A stretch of 64,000 bases of DNA from Scatomonas sp963930955 (lineage in GTDB: Bacteria; Bacillota; Clostridia; Lachnospirales; Lachnospiraceae): assembly GCA_963930955.1 (NCBI GenBank), contig OZ006967.1, forward strand, positions 744,001-808,000. The letters run 5' to 3'. The notes beneath the pieces are model-generated. The model saw only the letters and a list, made by a program, of their open reading frames with translations. It did not search any database and was not told the origin of the DNA. How positions within the stretch are numbered: position 1 is the stretch's first letter; each line of letters starts with the position of its first letter. The position numbers and the translations under genes were made by a program. Of the stretch, positions 23,894 through 32,221 are shown piece by piece.

Positions 23894-24961
23894 GTGGTAA
23901 TGACAGACATCTATCCCTTTGACCGGGAGAAAGAACTGAATCCGGTGGAGTACCGGGAGGCTCTGCCGGGAATCTACGGTATGCCCGGCGCGCCTGCCAG
24001 AAAATTCCACACGCCCATTACGCCCAAGGAGAATTTCCTGCGGGTGGTCAATCATCAGAAACCTGTCTGGCTTCCCAACATGAATCTGGATTTCAATGTT
24101 ATGCAGCCGGAAATCATGGCGGATGCCAATGCCAGAAATCATGGAGGAATTGACTGGTTTGGCATTGACTGGACTTATGAACCTATGAGCAACGCGGCAA
24201 TGGTTACGCCGGGAACCCGCCGCCTTTCCGACATTACAAAATGGGAAGAGGAAATTGTATGGCCGGATCTGGACAGCATTGACTGGGAAGGCGACTACAA
24301 AAAGAACTATGCGGATAAAGTAGATCCGGACCGTCCCAACCTGTTTGTGATCGTAAACGGTTTCTTTGAGAGACTGGCGGATCTCACCAGCTTTGAGGAC
24401 GCTTTCCTGTATCTGCTGGAGGAGCAGGAGGCTCTGGAAGGATTTTATACGAAGCTCTGCGATTTCCATATTAAACTGGGCCAGATCGCTCATGATGTTT
24501 ACCATGCGGATCTGATCACCTTCCACGATGATATGGGATCTCAGAAAAATGCTTTTATGTCCCCGGCTGTATTCGATGAAGTGCTGAAACCCCACTATCA
24601 GAGAATGAACAAAGCCTTCCATGATATGGGCATGTACGTGAACTTCCATTCCTGCGGCAATGTAGGAGTGCAGATTCCCAACTTTGTGGAAAGCGGATTT
24701 GATTTCTGGGAAGGCCAGGATAACTGCAACAACAAACAGGCTCTTATGGATCAGTATGGAGATCAGCTGGGCCAGGTAAGCGTGTTCATGCCGTCTCCGG
24801 ATCTCGGCGATGAAGAGTTTGAGGAGACCATGAAAAATCTGGTGACCGGATTAGGGGCAAAGGGCAGATACATAACCTGGTACGGAGATATGAACCCGGA
24901 AAGAGCGAAAAAAGGCGAGGAACTGATCTACAGCTTCAGCCGGGAATATTACAGCAGATAA
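23894..24961 (+). CDS. UroD-fold methyltransferase, array member 1
   Basis: A 355-residue UroD-fold protein. Conserved HDD at residues 211-213 and H252-S-C254-G mark a metal site, but the C-terminal cysteine seen in MtaA-type enzymes is missing. It pairs with the 28323 protein: both have a long N-terminal extension, a PGTR segment and a WPDL.S.D block. Likely a substrate-side demethylase (MT I) delivering methyl to a corrinoid protein. GTG (23894) lies 5 bases and ATG (23900) 11 bases after AAGGAGG, so the start is ambiguous by two codons. First gene of the array. Confidence 0.82.
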   Translation: MVMTDIYPFDREKELNPVEYREALPGIYGMPGAPARKFHTPITPKENFLRVVNHQKPVWLPNMNLDFNVMQPEIMADANARNHGGIDWFGIDWTYEPMSNAAMVTPGTRRLSDITKWEEEIVWPDLDSIDWEGDYKKNYADKVDPDRPNLFVIVNGFFERLADLTSFEDAFLYLLEEQEALEGFYTKLCDFHIKLGQIAHDVYHADLITFHDDMGSQKNAFMSPAVFDEVLKPHYQRMNKAFHDMGMYVNFHSCGNVGVQIPNFVESGFDFWEGQDNCNNKQALMDQYGDQLGQVSVFMPSPDLGDEEFEETMKNLVTGLGAKGRYITWYGDMNPERAKKGEELIYSFSREYYSR

Positions 24962-25039
24962 CCGGTTCTGCCTGAAAAAGAAGGAGAAAATAACTGCCGG
25001 TAAAGCCGGCGGATATTAAATGAAAAGGAGGCTTTTATT

Positions 25040-26203
25040 ATGACACAAGAAAAGAGAATCAGCCCGATCGGGACTGCGGCCATTATGTGCCTGTTCCTGG
25101 TATCCATGGGATTTACCGTGGTTACTCCGGCCATGGCAGTGCTGGGAGAGCACTACGCAGGAAAAGACGTAACCTGGATCTCAACCCTTCCTACTCTGTT
25201 TACCGTGCTGGGCACCGCTCTGGCAGGTTCCATCATGGGGAAAAAGGTAAAATACAGAACACTGGCTATCATGTCCGGTCTTCTGTATCTGATCGGCGGC
25301 TGCGCGCCGGCACTGTTTGACAATTACGCCGGCATGCTGGCGTGCCGTGCGATCCTGGGCTTTGGCCTTGGTCTTATGGCTCCTCTTGGAAACGCGCTGA
25401 TCGTTGGAAACTACAAAGGACAGAAACAGGCATCCCTGCTGGGATACGGCACCCTGTTCATGAACGGCGGCGGTATTATCCTGCAGATGCTGGGCGGCGC
25501 TCTGGCAGACATGAACTGGCAGCTGGTATTCTGGGGCCACGCTTTCGGCCTGATCGGACTGCTTATGGCATTCTTCCTTCCTGAGCCCGATGCTCCCGCT
25601 CCGGCTCCCGAAGCTGCTCACGCAGGCAAGAAAGAAAAAATGGGCAAAGCGGTATGGGTAATCGCAATCCTGTTTGTAATCTTCAACGTACTGAACTACC
25701 CGGTAATGCTGAACATTTCCGGACTGTTTGTAGCTAGAAACGCCGGTACCGCCGCGGCTGCCGCAACAGCTCTTTCTATGTATACCGTAGCAGGCTGCGT
25801 GGCCGGACTGGTATTCGGAACAATCTTCAAATTTGCGAAACGCTGGTGTCTGGCTCTGGGCTACATCCTCTGCGGACTGGGCGCCCTGTGCGTATATGTC
25901 GGACAGACAGCTGTGATCATGACTCTGGGCCTGATCCTTATCGGATTTGGATTCTCCACCATTATGCCTGCATTCTTCGCATGGGTAGGCGTGGTTACAC
26001 CGGCCAGCACAGTGGCAGGAGCTATCTCCATCTGTATGGCATTCACCAACCTGGGAGCATTCATCAGTTCCTTCTGGCTGCAGCTGCTGAACGCCATCTT
26101 CGGCGAGAACGTAATGAGCGGTCTTATGATTGAGATCGTAGTTTTCCTGATCATCGGTGTGATCTTTGTTATCTACAGCCCCTTTAAAGAGAAGAAGGCT
26201 TAA
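25040..26203 (+). CDS. MFS transporter in the UroD array
   Basis: A 387-residue integral membrane protein with about 12 hydrophobic helices and a short charged mid-loop after PDAPAPAPEAAHAGKKEK (about residues 183-202). The fold is that of the major facilitator superfamily. It stands between two UroD-fold genes with good ribosome sites (AAGGAGG) and probably imports the methylated substrate, or exports the demethylated product. Specificity cannot be read from the sequence. Confidence 0.88.
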   Translation: MTQEKRISPIGTAAIMCLFLVSMGFTVVTPAMAVLGEHYAGKDVTWISTLPTLFTVLGTALAGSIMGKKVKYRTLAIMSGLLYLIGGCAPALFDNYAGMLACRAILGFGLGLMAPLGNALIVGNYKGQKQASLLGYGTLFMNGGGIILQMLGGALADMNWQLVFWGHAFGLIGLLMAFFLPEPDAPAPAPEAAHAGKKEKMGKAVWVIAILFVIFNVLNYPVMLNISGLFVARNAGTAAAAATALSMYTVAGCVAGLVFGTIFKFAKRWCLALGYILCGLGALCVYVGQTAVIMTLGLILIGFGFSTIMPAFFAWVGVVTPASTVAGAISICMAFTNLGAFISSFWLQLLNAIFGENVMSGLMIEIVVFLIIGVIFVIYSPFKEKKA

Positions 26204-26230
26204 GTTTCAGACGATAGGAGAGGGTATTCA

Positions 26231-27253
26231 ATGGCTAAATTAACGGAAAAAGAAAACTATCTGATGACTCTGCGTGGGGAATGTCCGGAGTGGGTGCCCA
26301 TCTACACCTTCGGTGATATGCCCGGTTCCAGCCATGCGCCCGCCAGCGTTATGTGCGAGCCGTTGATCCTGTCCAACTTCCGGTTTGCCGGAGGCGGAAA
26401 AGATGTGTGGGGCGTAAATTACGTCCCCACATATGAGACAGGCAACGCGCTGCTGCCGGAGCCCAACAATTTTATCCTGAAGGATATCCGCCAGTGGCGG
26501 GATGTGATCAAGGCGCCGGATATCTCCCATGTGGACTGGGAGGCAGAGGCCAAAAAACAGCTGGATATGTTCAAGATCGACAGAACCCAGTCGGCGGTGG
26601 CCTTTAACCTGCATGTAGGATACTTCCAGAATCTCATGGCGTTCATGGGCTTTAACGAGGGACTGTGCGCCATGTACGAGGAGCCGGAGGAAGTAATGGC
26701 TCTGTTTGATTATATCTGCAGCTTCTATGAAGAAGTGGCCCGGAATATTATGCCCTACTATGAGCCGGACGTATTTACTATGATGGATGATACGGCGGCC
26801 TGGAGAGCGCCCTTTATTTCTCCGGAAATGTACCATGATATGGTGCTTCCTTTCCTGGACAGACAGGCAAAATTCGGGCGGGACGCAGGCATCCCCATTA
26901 CCATGCATAACTGCGGCAAGGCAGAGTGCTTCATCGACGACTGGATCTCTATCGGCGTAAATGCCTGGGATCCTGCGCAGACCTGCAACGATCTGAAGGC
27001 TGTAAAAGAGAAGTACGGAAATAAGCTGGTGCTTATGGGCGGCTGGGACGCCAACGGAAAACTGGCTGATCCGGGGGTAACGGATGAAGAAATCCGGCAG
27101 TCCGTCCGGGATACCATTGATATGCTGGCGCCCGGCGGCGGATACTGCTTCTGCGGCGGATACCTGGGACCCATTGATGATGCTGAGGTAGCCAGAAAGA
27201 ATAAAGTCGTCATGGACGAGGTAGAGGAGTACGGACGCGCGTTTTACAAATAA
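26231..27253 (+). CDS. UroD-fold methyltransferase, array member 2
   Basis: A 340-residue UroD-fold protein with a full thiol-rich metal site: H226-N-C228-G plus C306 and C308 in GGYCFCGG near the C-terminus, and an MDD motif at 185-187 where other members have HDD. Closer to the MtaA/CmuA pattern than the other array members. It directly precedes the split CobW genes (15-base gap), which may load its zinc. Confidence 0.84.
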   Translation: MAKLTEKENYLMTLRGECPEWVPIYTFGDMPGSSHAPASVMCEPLILSNFRFAGGGKDVWGVNYVPTYETGNALLPEPNNFILKDIRQWRDVIKAPDISHVDWEAEAKKQLDMFKIDRTQSAVAFNLHVGYFQNLMAFMGFNEGLCAMYEEPEEVMALFDYICSFYEEVARNIMPYYEPDVFTMMDDTAAWRAPFISPEMYHDMVLPFLDRQAKFGRDAGIPITMHNCGKAECFIDDWISIGVNAWDPAQTCNDLKAVKEKYGNKLVLMGGWDANGKLADPGVTDEEIRQSVRDTIDMLAPGGGYCFCGGYLGPIDDAEVARKNKVVMDEVEEYGRAFYK

Positions 27254-27268
27254 AGGAAGCGAGGCCAA

Positions 27269-27874
27269 ATGAAGATATTAATTCTTGGAGGATTCCTGGG
27301 CTCTGGAAAGACAACTCTGTTGCTGCAGATGGCGCGGGATATGGCCGAGCACACTACATCAGAGTCGGAACAGAAAGTAATCATCCTGGAAAACGAAGTA
27401 GGCCAGGATGGAATTGACAACAAGCTGCTGGGCAGCAGTGGATTTCAGGTACGTTCTCTGTTCAACGGATGTATCTGCTGCACCCTGTCCGGCGAGATCA
27501 TCGCTACGGTGGATGATATTGAAAAAAAATACAATCCCGGCTGGCTGATCATTGAGACCACCGGGCTGGCTTATCCGGGGCTGATTCAGAGTAATCTGAA
27601 GGAAGCCCTGGGTAAGGATTCTTACATCTGCACCATTGTGGACGCCTCCCGCTGGAAAAGATTCCTGATCCCCATGCATGAACTGCTGAAGGGGCAGGTG
27701 GAGTGCGCGGATCTGGTCCTGCTGAATAAAGCGGATCTGGTAGACCGGGAAGTAATGGATAAAGTGGAAGAGGACGTGCATGGATTTAAGAGCGGTGTTC
27801 CCTGTATCCGGACTTCCGGGCTCAGCGCTGTGGATCCGGATATCTGGAAGCGGATCAGAGAGGAGTGCCCATGA
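27269..27874 (+). CDS. CobW/COG0523-type GTPase, GTPase domain only
   Basis: A 201-residue P-loop GTPase. Walker A GFLGSGKT is at residues 8-15, the metal-binding C68-I-C70-C71 in NGCICC, TTGLAYP follows, and the guanine motif is NKAD. COG0523 proteins deliver zinc or other metals to client enzymes. The usual C-terminal CobW domain is absent; the next gene, overlapping by ATGA, supplies a histidine-rich segment and a C-terminal-like domain. The setting among zinc-motif methyltransferases points to a metal-loading role. Confidence 0.85.
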   Translation: MKILILGGFLGSGKTTLLLQMARDMAEHTTSESEQKVIILENEVGQDGIDNKLLGSSGFQVRSLFNGCICCTLSGEIIATVDDIEKKYNPGWLIIETTGLAYPGLIQSNLKEALGKDSYICTIVDASRWKRFLIPMHELLKGQVECADLVLLNKADLVDREVMDKVEEDVHGFKSGVPCIRTSGLSAVDPDIWKRIREECP

Positions 27875-28320
27875 GCCAACAGGAACATCATCATGAAGAA
27901 CACGAACATCATCACCATCATCACCATCACCACGGGGATGCATGCGGCTGTGAAGAGTGCCGCCAGGAAGAAAAGCTGACGGTTACTACCCATCTGCAGG
28001 ATTCGGCGGTGGTCGTATCGGCCCACTATCGGACGGTGGCGGATCCCCAGGAACTGTCCGCCCTTCTGACGGTCAACATGGAATCCACAGCGGCTAAAAT
28101 CTATGCGGTAGGAGGATTTATCGGACACCTGAAGGCATCTGCAGATGTTCATACCGTGGAGATGTTTTCGCTGACAGATCGGGAAGTATACAGAAAAAAA
28201 GGGAATGATAGTGAGATTTTGGTGACTGTTGCGGCAATTCTGTTCGCCATCAAAGAAACGGCGGCGGAAGAGCTGATAAAGACTATGCTGGAAGATATCG
28301 ACAAGAAAGTGAGGAAATGA
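27871..28320 (+). CDS. Histidine-rich protein, likely C-terminal half of the split CobW
   Basis: A 149-residue protein that begins with a histidine tract (20 residues rich in HHEEHEHHH), then CGCEEC, then an alpha/beta segment of about 115 residues. In one-piece CobW proteins a His-rich linker joins the GTPase to the C-terminal domain, so this reads as the second half of the same machine. The start at 27871 is chosen for the ATGA overlap and the AGAGAGGAG site. Probably binds zinc or nickel. Confidence 0.7.
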   Translation: MSQQEHHHEEHEHHHHHHHHHGDACGCEECRQEEKLTVTTHLQDSAVVVSAHYRTVADPQELSALLTVNMESTAAKIYAVGGFIGHLKASADVHTVEMFSLTDREVYRKKGNDSEILVTVAAILFAIKETAAEELIKTMLEDIDKKVRK

Positions 28321-28322
28321 CC

Positions 28323-29405
28323 ATGAGTGTAGGAAAATTTATGCAGACAGCGGCAAATAGAGATTATTCTAAAAGCTGGCAGGCGCCGGGAAGCTTTCCC
28401 TGGATCGCTCAGCAGCCCAAGGAGCCGATCACAGGCAGACCTTACAGTGTGCGGGAAAATTATATCCGCTGTGTGAAGGGAGAACAGCCCTACTGGATGC
28501 CGGCGTATTTCTATGAAAGCAACACTGTATGGCCGGACGCCATGGAAGAGCACCCGGTTCCCGAGGTGGATGGATATGACTGGTGGGGTGTATACTGGAC
28601 CATGGTAGAGAAGGTTGGCGGTATGATCACCAAACCCGGCACCAGAGCCATCAAGGATTTTGCTAACTGGAAAGAAGAAGTAGAGTGGCCGGATCTGTCC
28701 CTGGTGGATTTTGAGGCAGATGGAAAGAAACTGCAGAAGACCATGGATCCGGATCGTCCCCACATTTATGAGTGCGTAGAGGGAATCTCAGAAAGACTCC
28801 ATGAAATGATGCCCTTTGATGAATTCCTGATGGCCTTCTATGAGGAGCCGGAAGCTCTGGAGGAGTTTTTCCAGAAAATGGCGGACTACAAGATTGAGTC
28901 TACCGCTAAGATCTTCCAGTACTACGGACAGGTAGACGGCGTTCTGTATCACGATGACTGGGGTACAGAGAGAAGCGGATTCTATTCCAACGATATGTTC
29001 CGGGAGCAGCTGATGCCTTCCACCAGCCGTTTCCTGAAATTCGTCAAGGATCAGGGTAAATTTATCGAACTGCACTCCTGCGGAAGAAATATGCAGTACG
29101 TGCCTGAAATGATCGAGATGGGCATTGATATGTGGACGCCTCAGATGCGTGCCAACGATGCGGATTATCTGTATAACAATTACGGCAAACAGATGACCTT
29201 CTGCTTCGGCATGGAGATCCCCCATGACTGGAAAGAAGCGGAAATCCGCAAAGCAGTCCGCGACTTCGTAGATCATTACGGAGAGACCGGACGTACCATG
29301 CTCTGGATCATGACGGATATGACAGATCCGATGCAGGATCAGGTGGCCAGAGACGAGCTGTACAACTACTCTCTGGAATATTATAACAAGCTGTATCATC
29401 GTTAA
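28323..29405 (+). CDS. UroD-fold methyltransferase, array member 3
   Basis: A 360-residue paralogue of the 23894 protein: same long N-terminus (GRPYSVRENYIRC), same WPDL block, HDDWG at 210-214 and H251-S-C253-G, again without the C-terminal cysteine. The ATG at 28323 is preferred because GAGGA lies 8 bases ahead; the ATG at 28317 overlaps the upstream stop but has almost no spacing. Substrate-side methyltransferase by family and context. Confidence 0.82.
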   Translation: MSVGKFMQTAANRDYSKSWQAPGSFPWIAQQPKEPITGRPYSVRENYIRCVKGEQPYWMPAYFYESNTVWPDAMEEHPVPEVDGYDWWGVYWTMVEKVGGMITKPGTRAIKDFANWKEEVEWPDLSLVDFEADGKKLQKTMDPDRPHIYECVEGISERLHEMMPFDEFLMAFYEEPEALEEFFQKMADYKIESTAKIFQYYGQVDGVLYHDDWGTERSGFYSNDMFREQLMPSTSRFLKFVKDQGKFIELHSCGRNMQYVPEMIEMGIDMWTPQMRANDADYLYNNYGKQMTFCFGMEIPHDWKEAEIRKAVRDFVDHYGETGRTMLWIMTDMTDPMQDQVARDELYNYSLEYYNKLYHR

Positions 29406-29424
29406 TAAAAAGGAGGTAAGGGCA

Positions 29425-30411
29425 ATGTTAACGAAAAGGCAGAATCTGCTGGAAACCATTCGAGGCGGAAATCCGGATCGTTTTGTAAATCAGTATGAAT
29501 ATATGGCCCTGGTGGCGGATCCGATTTTTCTGGGAGCTCTGGGAAACTGTCCGAAAGGAAGCACCTCAGTAAACGGATGGGGAGTTACCATTGAATTTCC
29601 GGATTATGTGCCGGGACCCTTCCCGAATACCAGCGAAGAACTGCGGGTAATCAAAGATATCACCAAATGGCGGGATTATGTAAAGGCTCCGGCTGTGGAA
29701 TATCCGGAAGAAGCCTGGGCGCCCTTTGTGGAGGCAGCCAATGCAGTAGACCGGAATGAACTGTTCGTAGCGCCTATGGTAGCTCCGGGCATGTTTGAAA
29801 AAGTACATTATCTCATGGGTATGGAGGAAGCTATGATGGCTCTCTATGAAGAGCCGGAAGCCATGCATGAACTCATTGATTTCCTGGCTGATTTTGAAAT
29901 CGCCCATGCGAAAGAAGTAATCAAACGGATGCATCCGGACGCCCTGTTCCATCATGATGACTGGGGCAGCCAGAAATCTTCTTTCCTGTCTCCGGAGATG
30001 TTTGAGGAATTCTTTGTTCCTGCATACAAAAAGATTTACGGATTCTGGAAAGAAAACGGCGTAGAACTCATTGTGCACCACAGCGATTCCTATGCGGCCA
30101 ATCTGGTTCCGGCCATGATCGAGTGCGGCATTGATATCTGGCAGGGTGTTATGGATACCAACAATGTGCCGGAACTGATCAAAAAGTACGGTGGAAAGAT
30201 TTCTTTCCACGGCGGAATCAATAACGGCGTAGTGGATAAGGCGGACTGGACCCCGGAACTGATCATGGAGGAAACCAGAAAAGCCTGTGAGAGCTGCGGA
30301 AAGCTGTATTTTATCCCCGGTACCACCATGGGCGGTCCGGAGAGCGTATTCCCCGGCGTATACGATGAAGTTACCGCGGATATCGACAAATTATCCAAAG
30401 AAATGTTTTAA
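29425..30411 (+). CDS. UroD-fold methyltransferase, array member 4 (HHxD type)
   Basis: A 328-residue UroD-fold protein. HHDDWG is at residues 176-181. The usual H-x-C-G metal motif is replaced by H218-H219-S-D221, so the thiolate ligand is gone. The next gene product shares this variant, and the two are more alike to each other than to the rest of the array. Either a different metal geometry or a different reaction is implied. Confidence 0.8.
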   Translation: MLTKRQNLLETIRGGNPDRFVNQYEYMALVADPIFLGALGNCPKGSTSVNGWGVTIEFPDYVPGPFPNTSEELRVIKDITKWRDYVKAPAVEYPEEAWAPFVEAANAVDRNELFVAPMVAPGMFEKVHYLMGMEEAMMALYEEPEAMHELIDFLADFEIAHAKEVIKRMHPDALFHHDDWGSQKSSFLSPEMFEEFFVPAYKKIYGFWKENGVELIVHHSDSYAANLVPAMIECGIDIWQGVMDTNNVPELIKKYGGKISFHGGINNGVVDKADWTPELIMEETRKACESCGKLYFIPGTTMGGPESVFPGVYDEVTADIDKLSKEMF

Positions 30412-30430
30412 GGTTTAAGGGTTAAAAGGC

Positions 30431-30473
30431 TACGGCGGCGCGGAGGCACAGGGATTCCTCTGTGGCCGCCGTA
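30431..30473 (+). terminator. Strong intergenic hairpin in the array
   Basis: TACGGCGGC (30431-30439) pairs with GCCGCCGTA (30465-30473), with an inner CACAG/CTGTG stem. It lies between array members 4 and 5 and has only AAATTTT after it, so it may weaken rather than stop read-through, or protect the upstream message. Confidence 0.6.
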
Positions 30474-30500
30474 AATTTTGGAAATGGAGGAAAGCAGTCT

Positions 30501-31487
30501 ATGAATTTAAGGGAAAATGCAATAGCCATCTACAACCGCCAGCAGCCGGATTACTATTTTGACGTAATGAGCGCCCTGGATTTAATTCCGGATCCGGTAC
30601 TGATGGGAGATCTGTGTCCCCAGGACGGACAGGAGCATAAGGATTCCTGGGGAACGGTTTACATCTTTAAGCCAGGCGCCCCGGGAGCCCATCCCCATGT
30701 GAACGCGGAAAACGCGGTGATCAAGGACATTGAAAAATGGGAGGAGCAGCTGAAAGTTCCGGATCTGGATCATCTGGATTGGACAGAAGCTGTTAAATAC
30801 GCGGAATCCATAAACCGGAAGGAAAAATTCGCGGCATTTATGTGTGCCGGCGGCCTTTTTGAGAGAACCCATCACCTGATGGGCATGGAAACAGCCCTCA
30901 TTAATTACATGGAATATCCCGATGAGATGGCCGGACTGCTCCGGGCGATCGCCGACTATAAGAAAAAATACATCCGTCTGGTGGCGGAGAAATGTCATCC
31001 GGAAGTTATCTTTTATCATGATGACTGGGGATCCAAACAGAATCTGTTCCTGCCTCCCAGAGTGTGGAGAGAGCTAATCAAACCCCTGCAGAAGGAGATT
31101 GCCGATACCATTCATGAATGCGGCATGATCTATATCCATCATGCGGACTGCATCTGCCAGCCTATTGTAACCGATATGGTAGAGATTGGCGTAGACATCT
31201 GGCAGGGAGCCATTGCCCAGAATGATATCCCGGAAATCCAGCGGATCACGGAAGGCAAACTGGCTATCTGCGGAGGCATTGACGGTCCCAAGGTAGATAT
31301 CGAGAATATTACGGAGGAAGAGATCCGTGCAGAGGTACGCCGGGCCATCGATACCTATTGTCCGGCCGGCCGTTTCTATCCCGGCATTCCCAATGGAGTC
31401 TGCTACCGGGAGTGGAACAACTCTATTGTCATGGATGAGCTGGAAAAATACGGAAGACAGTATGCGCAGGAGCATCCGATCCAGTAA
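30501..31487 (+). CDS. UroD-fold methyltransferase, array member 5 (HHxDC type)
   Basis: A 328-residue UroD-fold protein. HDDWG is at 173-177 and H213-H214-A-D216-C217-I-C219 stands at the metal site: the HHxD pattern of its neighbour plus nearby cysteines. Start ATG 30501 follows TGGAGGAAAG. Last gene of the array; a long perfect hairpin follows. Confidence 0.8.
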   Translation: MNLRENAIAIYNRQQPDYYFDVMSALDLIPDPVLMGDLCPQDGQEHKDSWGTVYIFKPGAPGAHPHVNAENAVIKDIEKWEEQLKVPDLDHLDWTEAVKYAESINRKEKFAAFMCAGGLFERTHHLMGMETALINYMEYPDEMAGLLRAIADYKKKYIRLVAEKCHPEVIFYHDDWGSKQNLFLPPRVWRELIKPLQKEIADTIHECGMIYIHHADCICQPIVTDMVEIGVDIWQGAIAQNDIPEIQRITEGKLAICGGIDGPKVDIENITEEEIRAEVRRAIDTYCPAGRFYPGIPNGVCYREWNNSIVMDELEKYGRQYAQEHPIQ

Positions 31488-31508
31488 AGAGAAAATGAGC
31501 GTTTAAAG

Positions 31509-31555
31509 GGGGCTGTGAAAAAATGATTTCTCATTTTTTCACAGCCCCAAATTTT
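31509..31555 (+). terminator. Terminator at the end of the UroD array
   Basis: A perfect 18-bp stem (31509-31526 with 31531-31548) with a TTTC loop, followed by AAATTTTATC. Its A/T half makes it usable on both strands. Confidence 0.85.
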
Positions 31556-31590
31556 ATCAACAAAAGAGAGCAAGAACCGGGTGAAAATGA

Positions 31591-31851
31591 GGATTCAAAA
31601 GATATTTAGATGTTCCAATATTAAAAAAACGGGCGACAGAAGCCGAGAAAGAGAAGGTGAAGGTAAATATGTGTACAGCAATTAAGGAAATGGTTAGGCA
31701 AGGGGTTAGACAAGGAGAAGATTCGACTCGCAGGGAAATTGCAGTCAATATGCTTTGCGCAGGGTTTACAGATAAACAGAATGCAGCGGCCTGCGGTATT
31801 ACAGAAGATCAACTGGCAACGATAAAAAAGGAGAAAATGCAGATGGACTGA
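31591..31851 (+). pseudogene. Fragment of an Rpn/PD-(D/E)XK-type transposase-nuclease
   Basis: The open frame after a stop at 31588 reads RYLDVPILKKRATEAEKEK, then CTAIKEMVRQGVRQGE, then a small helix-turn-helix-like tail ending at 31851. This is the usual C-terminal layout of Rpn-family recombination-promoting nucleases, whose catalytic domain would lie upstream and is absent. From GTG 31657 it could still make 64 residues, but no ribosome site supports that. A relic of a mobile or defence-related gene beside a tRNA. Confidence 0.6.
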
Positions 31852-31860
31852 TATGGCATC

Positions 31861-31904
31861 AAAAAAAACACCGTCCCCGCAGCTCTCATGTCTGCAAAAA
31901 CAGT
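31861..31904 (-). terminator. Terminator of the tRNA-Lys transcript
   Basis: Minus strand: CACTGT...ACGGTG with an inner GCAG/CTGC stem, then TTTTTTTT (31868-31861). Confidence 0.7.
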
Positions 31905-31913
31905 GCTTTTCAG

Positions 31914-31986
31914 TGCGCCTTCAGGGACTCGAACCCTGGACAAATAGATTAAGAGTCTACTGCTCTACCAACTGAGCTAAAGGCGC
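31914..31986 (-). tRNA. tRNA-Lys (anticodon CUU)
   Basis: A 73-base cloverleaf on the minus strand: acceptor GCGCCTT/AAGGCGC, D-arm GCTC...GAGC, anticodon loop CTCTTAA on a GTAGA/TCTAT stem, and T-arm CCAGG-GTTCGAGT-CCCTG. The anticodon is CUU. The CCA end is not encoded. Confidence 0.95.
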
Positions 31987-32018
31987 TTATCATTTGTTGT
32001 CTTCCGAAGACAAATGAT

Positions 32019-32047
32019 ATTATAACGGATGGTTAATAAAAAATCAA
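32019..32047 (-). promoter_or_regulatory. tRNA-Lys promoter
   Basis: Minus strand: TTGATT (32047-32042), 17-base spacer, TATAAT (32024-32019). The transcribed leader before the tRNA contains a CATTTG...CAAATG hairpin built on TCTTCCGAAGA. Confidence 0.85.
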
Positions 32048-32123
32048 GCTTTTTTTACAAAAATTTTATTTCATTAATAATGAATCGGGAAATGGATGCG
32101 GCTTTTCAGGTTTTGCAGGGTAT

Positions 32124-32129
32124 GTTATA
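32124..32129 (+). promoter_or_regulatory. -10 of the AraC-family regulator gene
   Basis: GTTATAATG gives a consensus TATAAT about 95 bases before the ATG. The -35 (TTTTCA at 17 bases) is weak. Transcription would start just before the long inverted repeat at 32143. Confidence 0.5.
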
Positions 32130-32142
32130 ATGCGGATATTAG

Positions 32143-32194
32143 TAGCATCAGTGTACAAGGGGCAACCGTATTGTCCCCTTGTACACTGATGCTA
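32143..32194. repeat. Long inverted repeat in the AraC regulator leader
   Basis: A 20-base perfect arm (32143-32162) pairs with 32175-32194; including CAA/TTG with one bulged base, the stem is 23 bp around a 5-base loop. No T-run follows. It lies between the -10 and the ribosome site (ATAGGAGGAG), so the message would start with a very stable hairpin. Confidence 0.85.
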
Positions 32195-32221
32195 AGATCG
32201 GGATAGGAGGAGAATTTATAA

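Noticed and set aside
27895..27925. Cloning artefact (polyhistidine tag)
   Set aside because: The tract is interrupted by Glu, embedded in a native ORF overlapping the CobW gene, and typical of CobW linkers.
23894..31487. Haem synthesis: several uroporphyrinogen decarboxylases (HemE)
   Set aside because: The proteins have the H-x-C or HHxD metal motifs of UroD-fold methyltransferases and sit with corrinoid-type context and a CobW pair. No other haem gene is nearby and a genome does not need six HemE copies.
31657..31851. Complete small toxin or antitoxin gene
   Set aside because: The sequence continues upstream in frame to a stop at 31588 with Rpn-like residues, and there is no ribosome site at the GTG.
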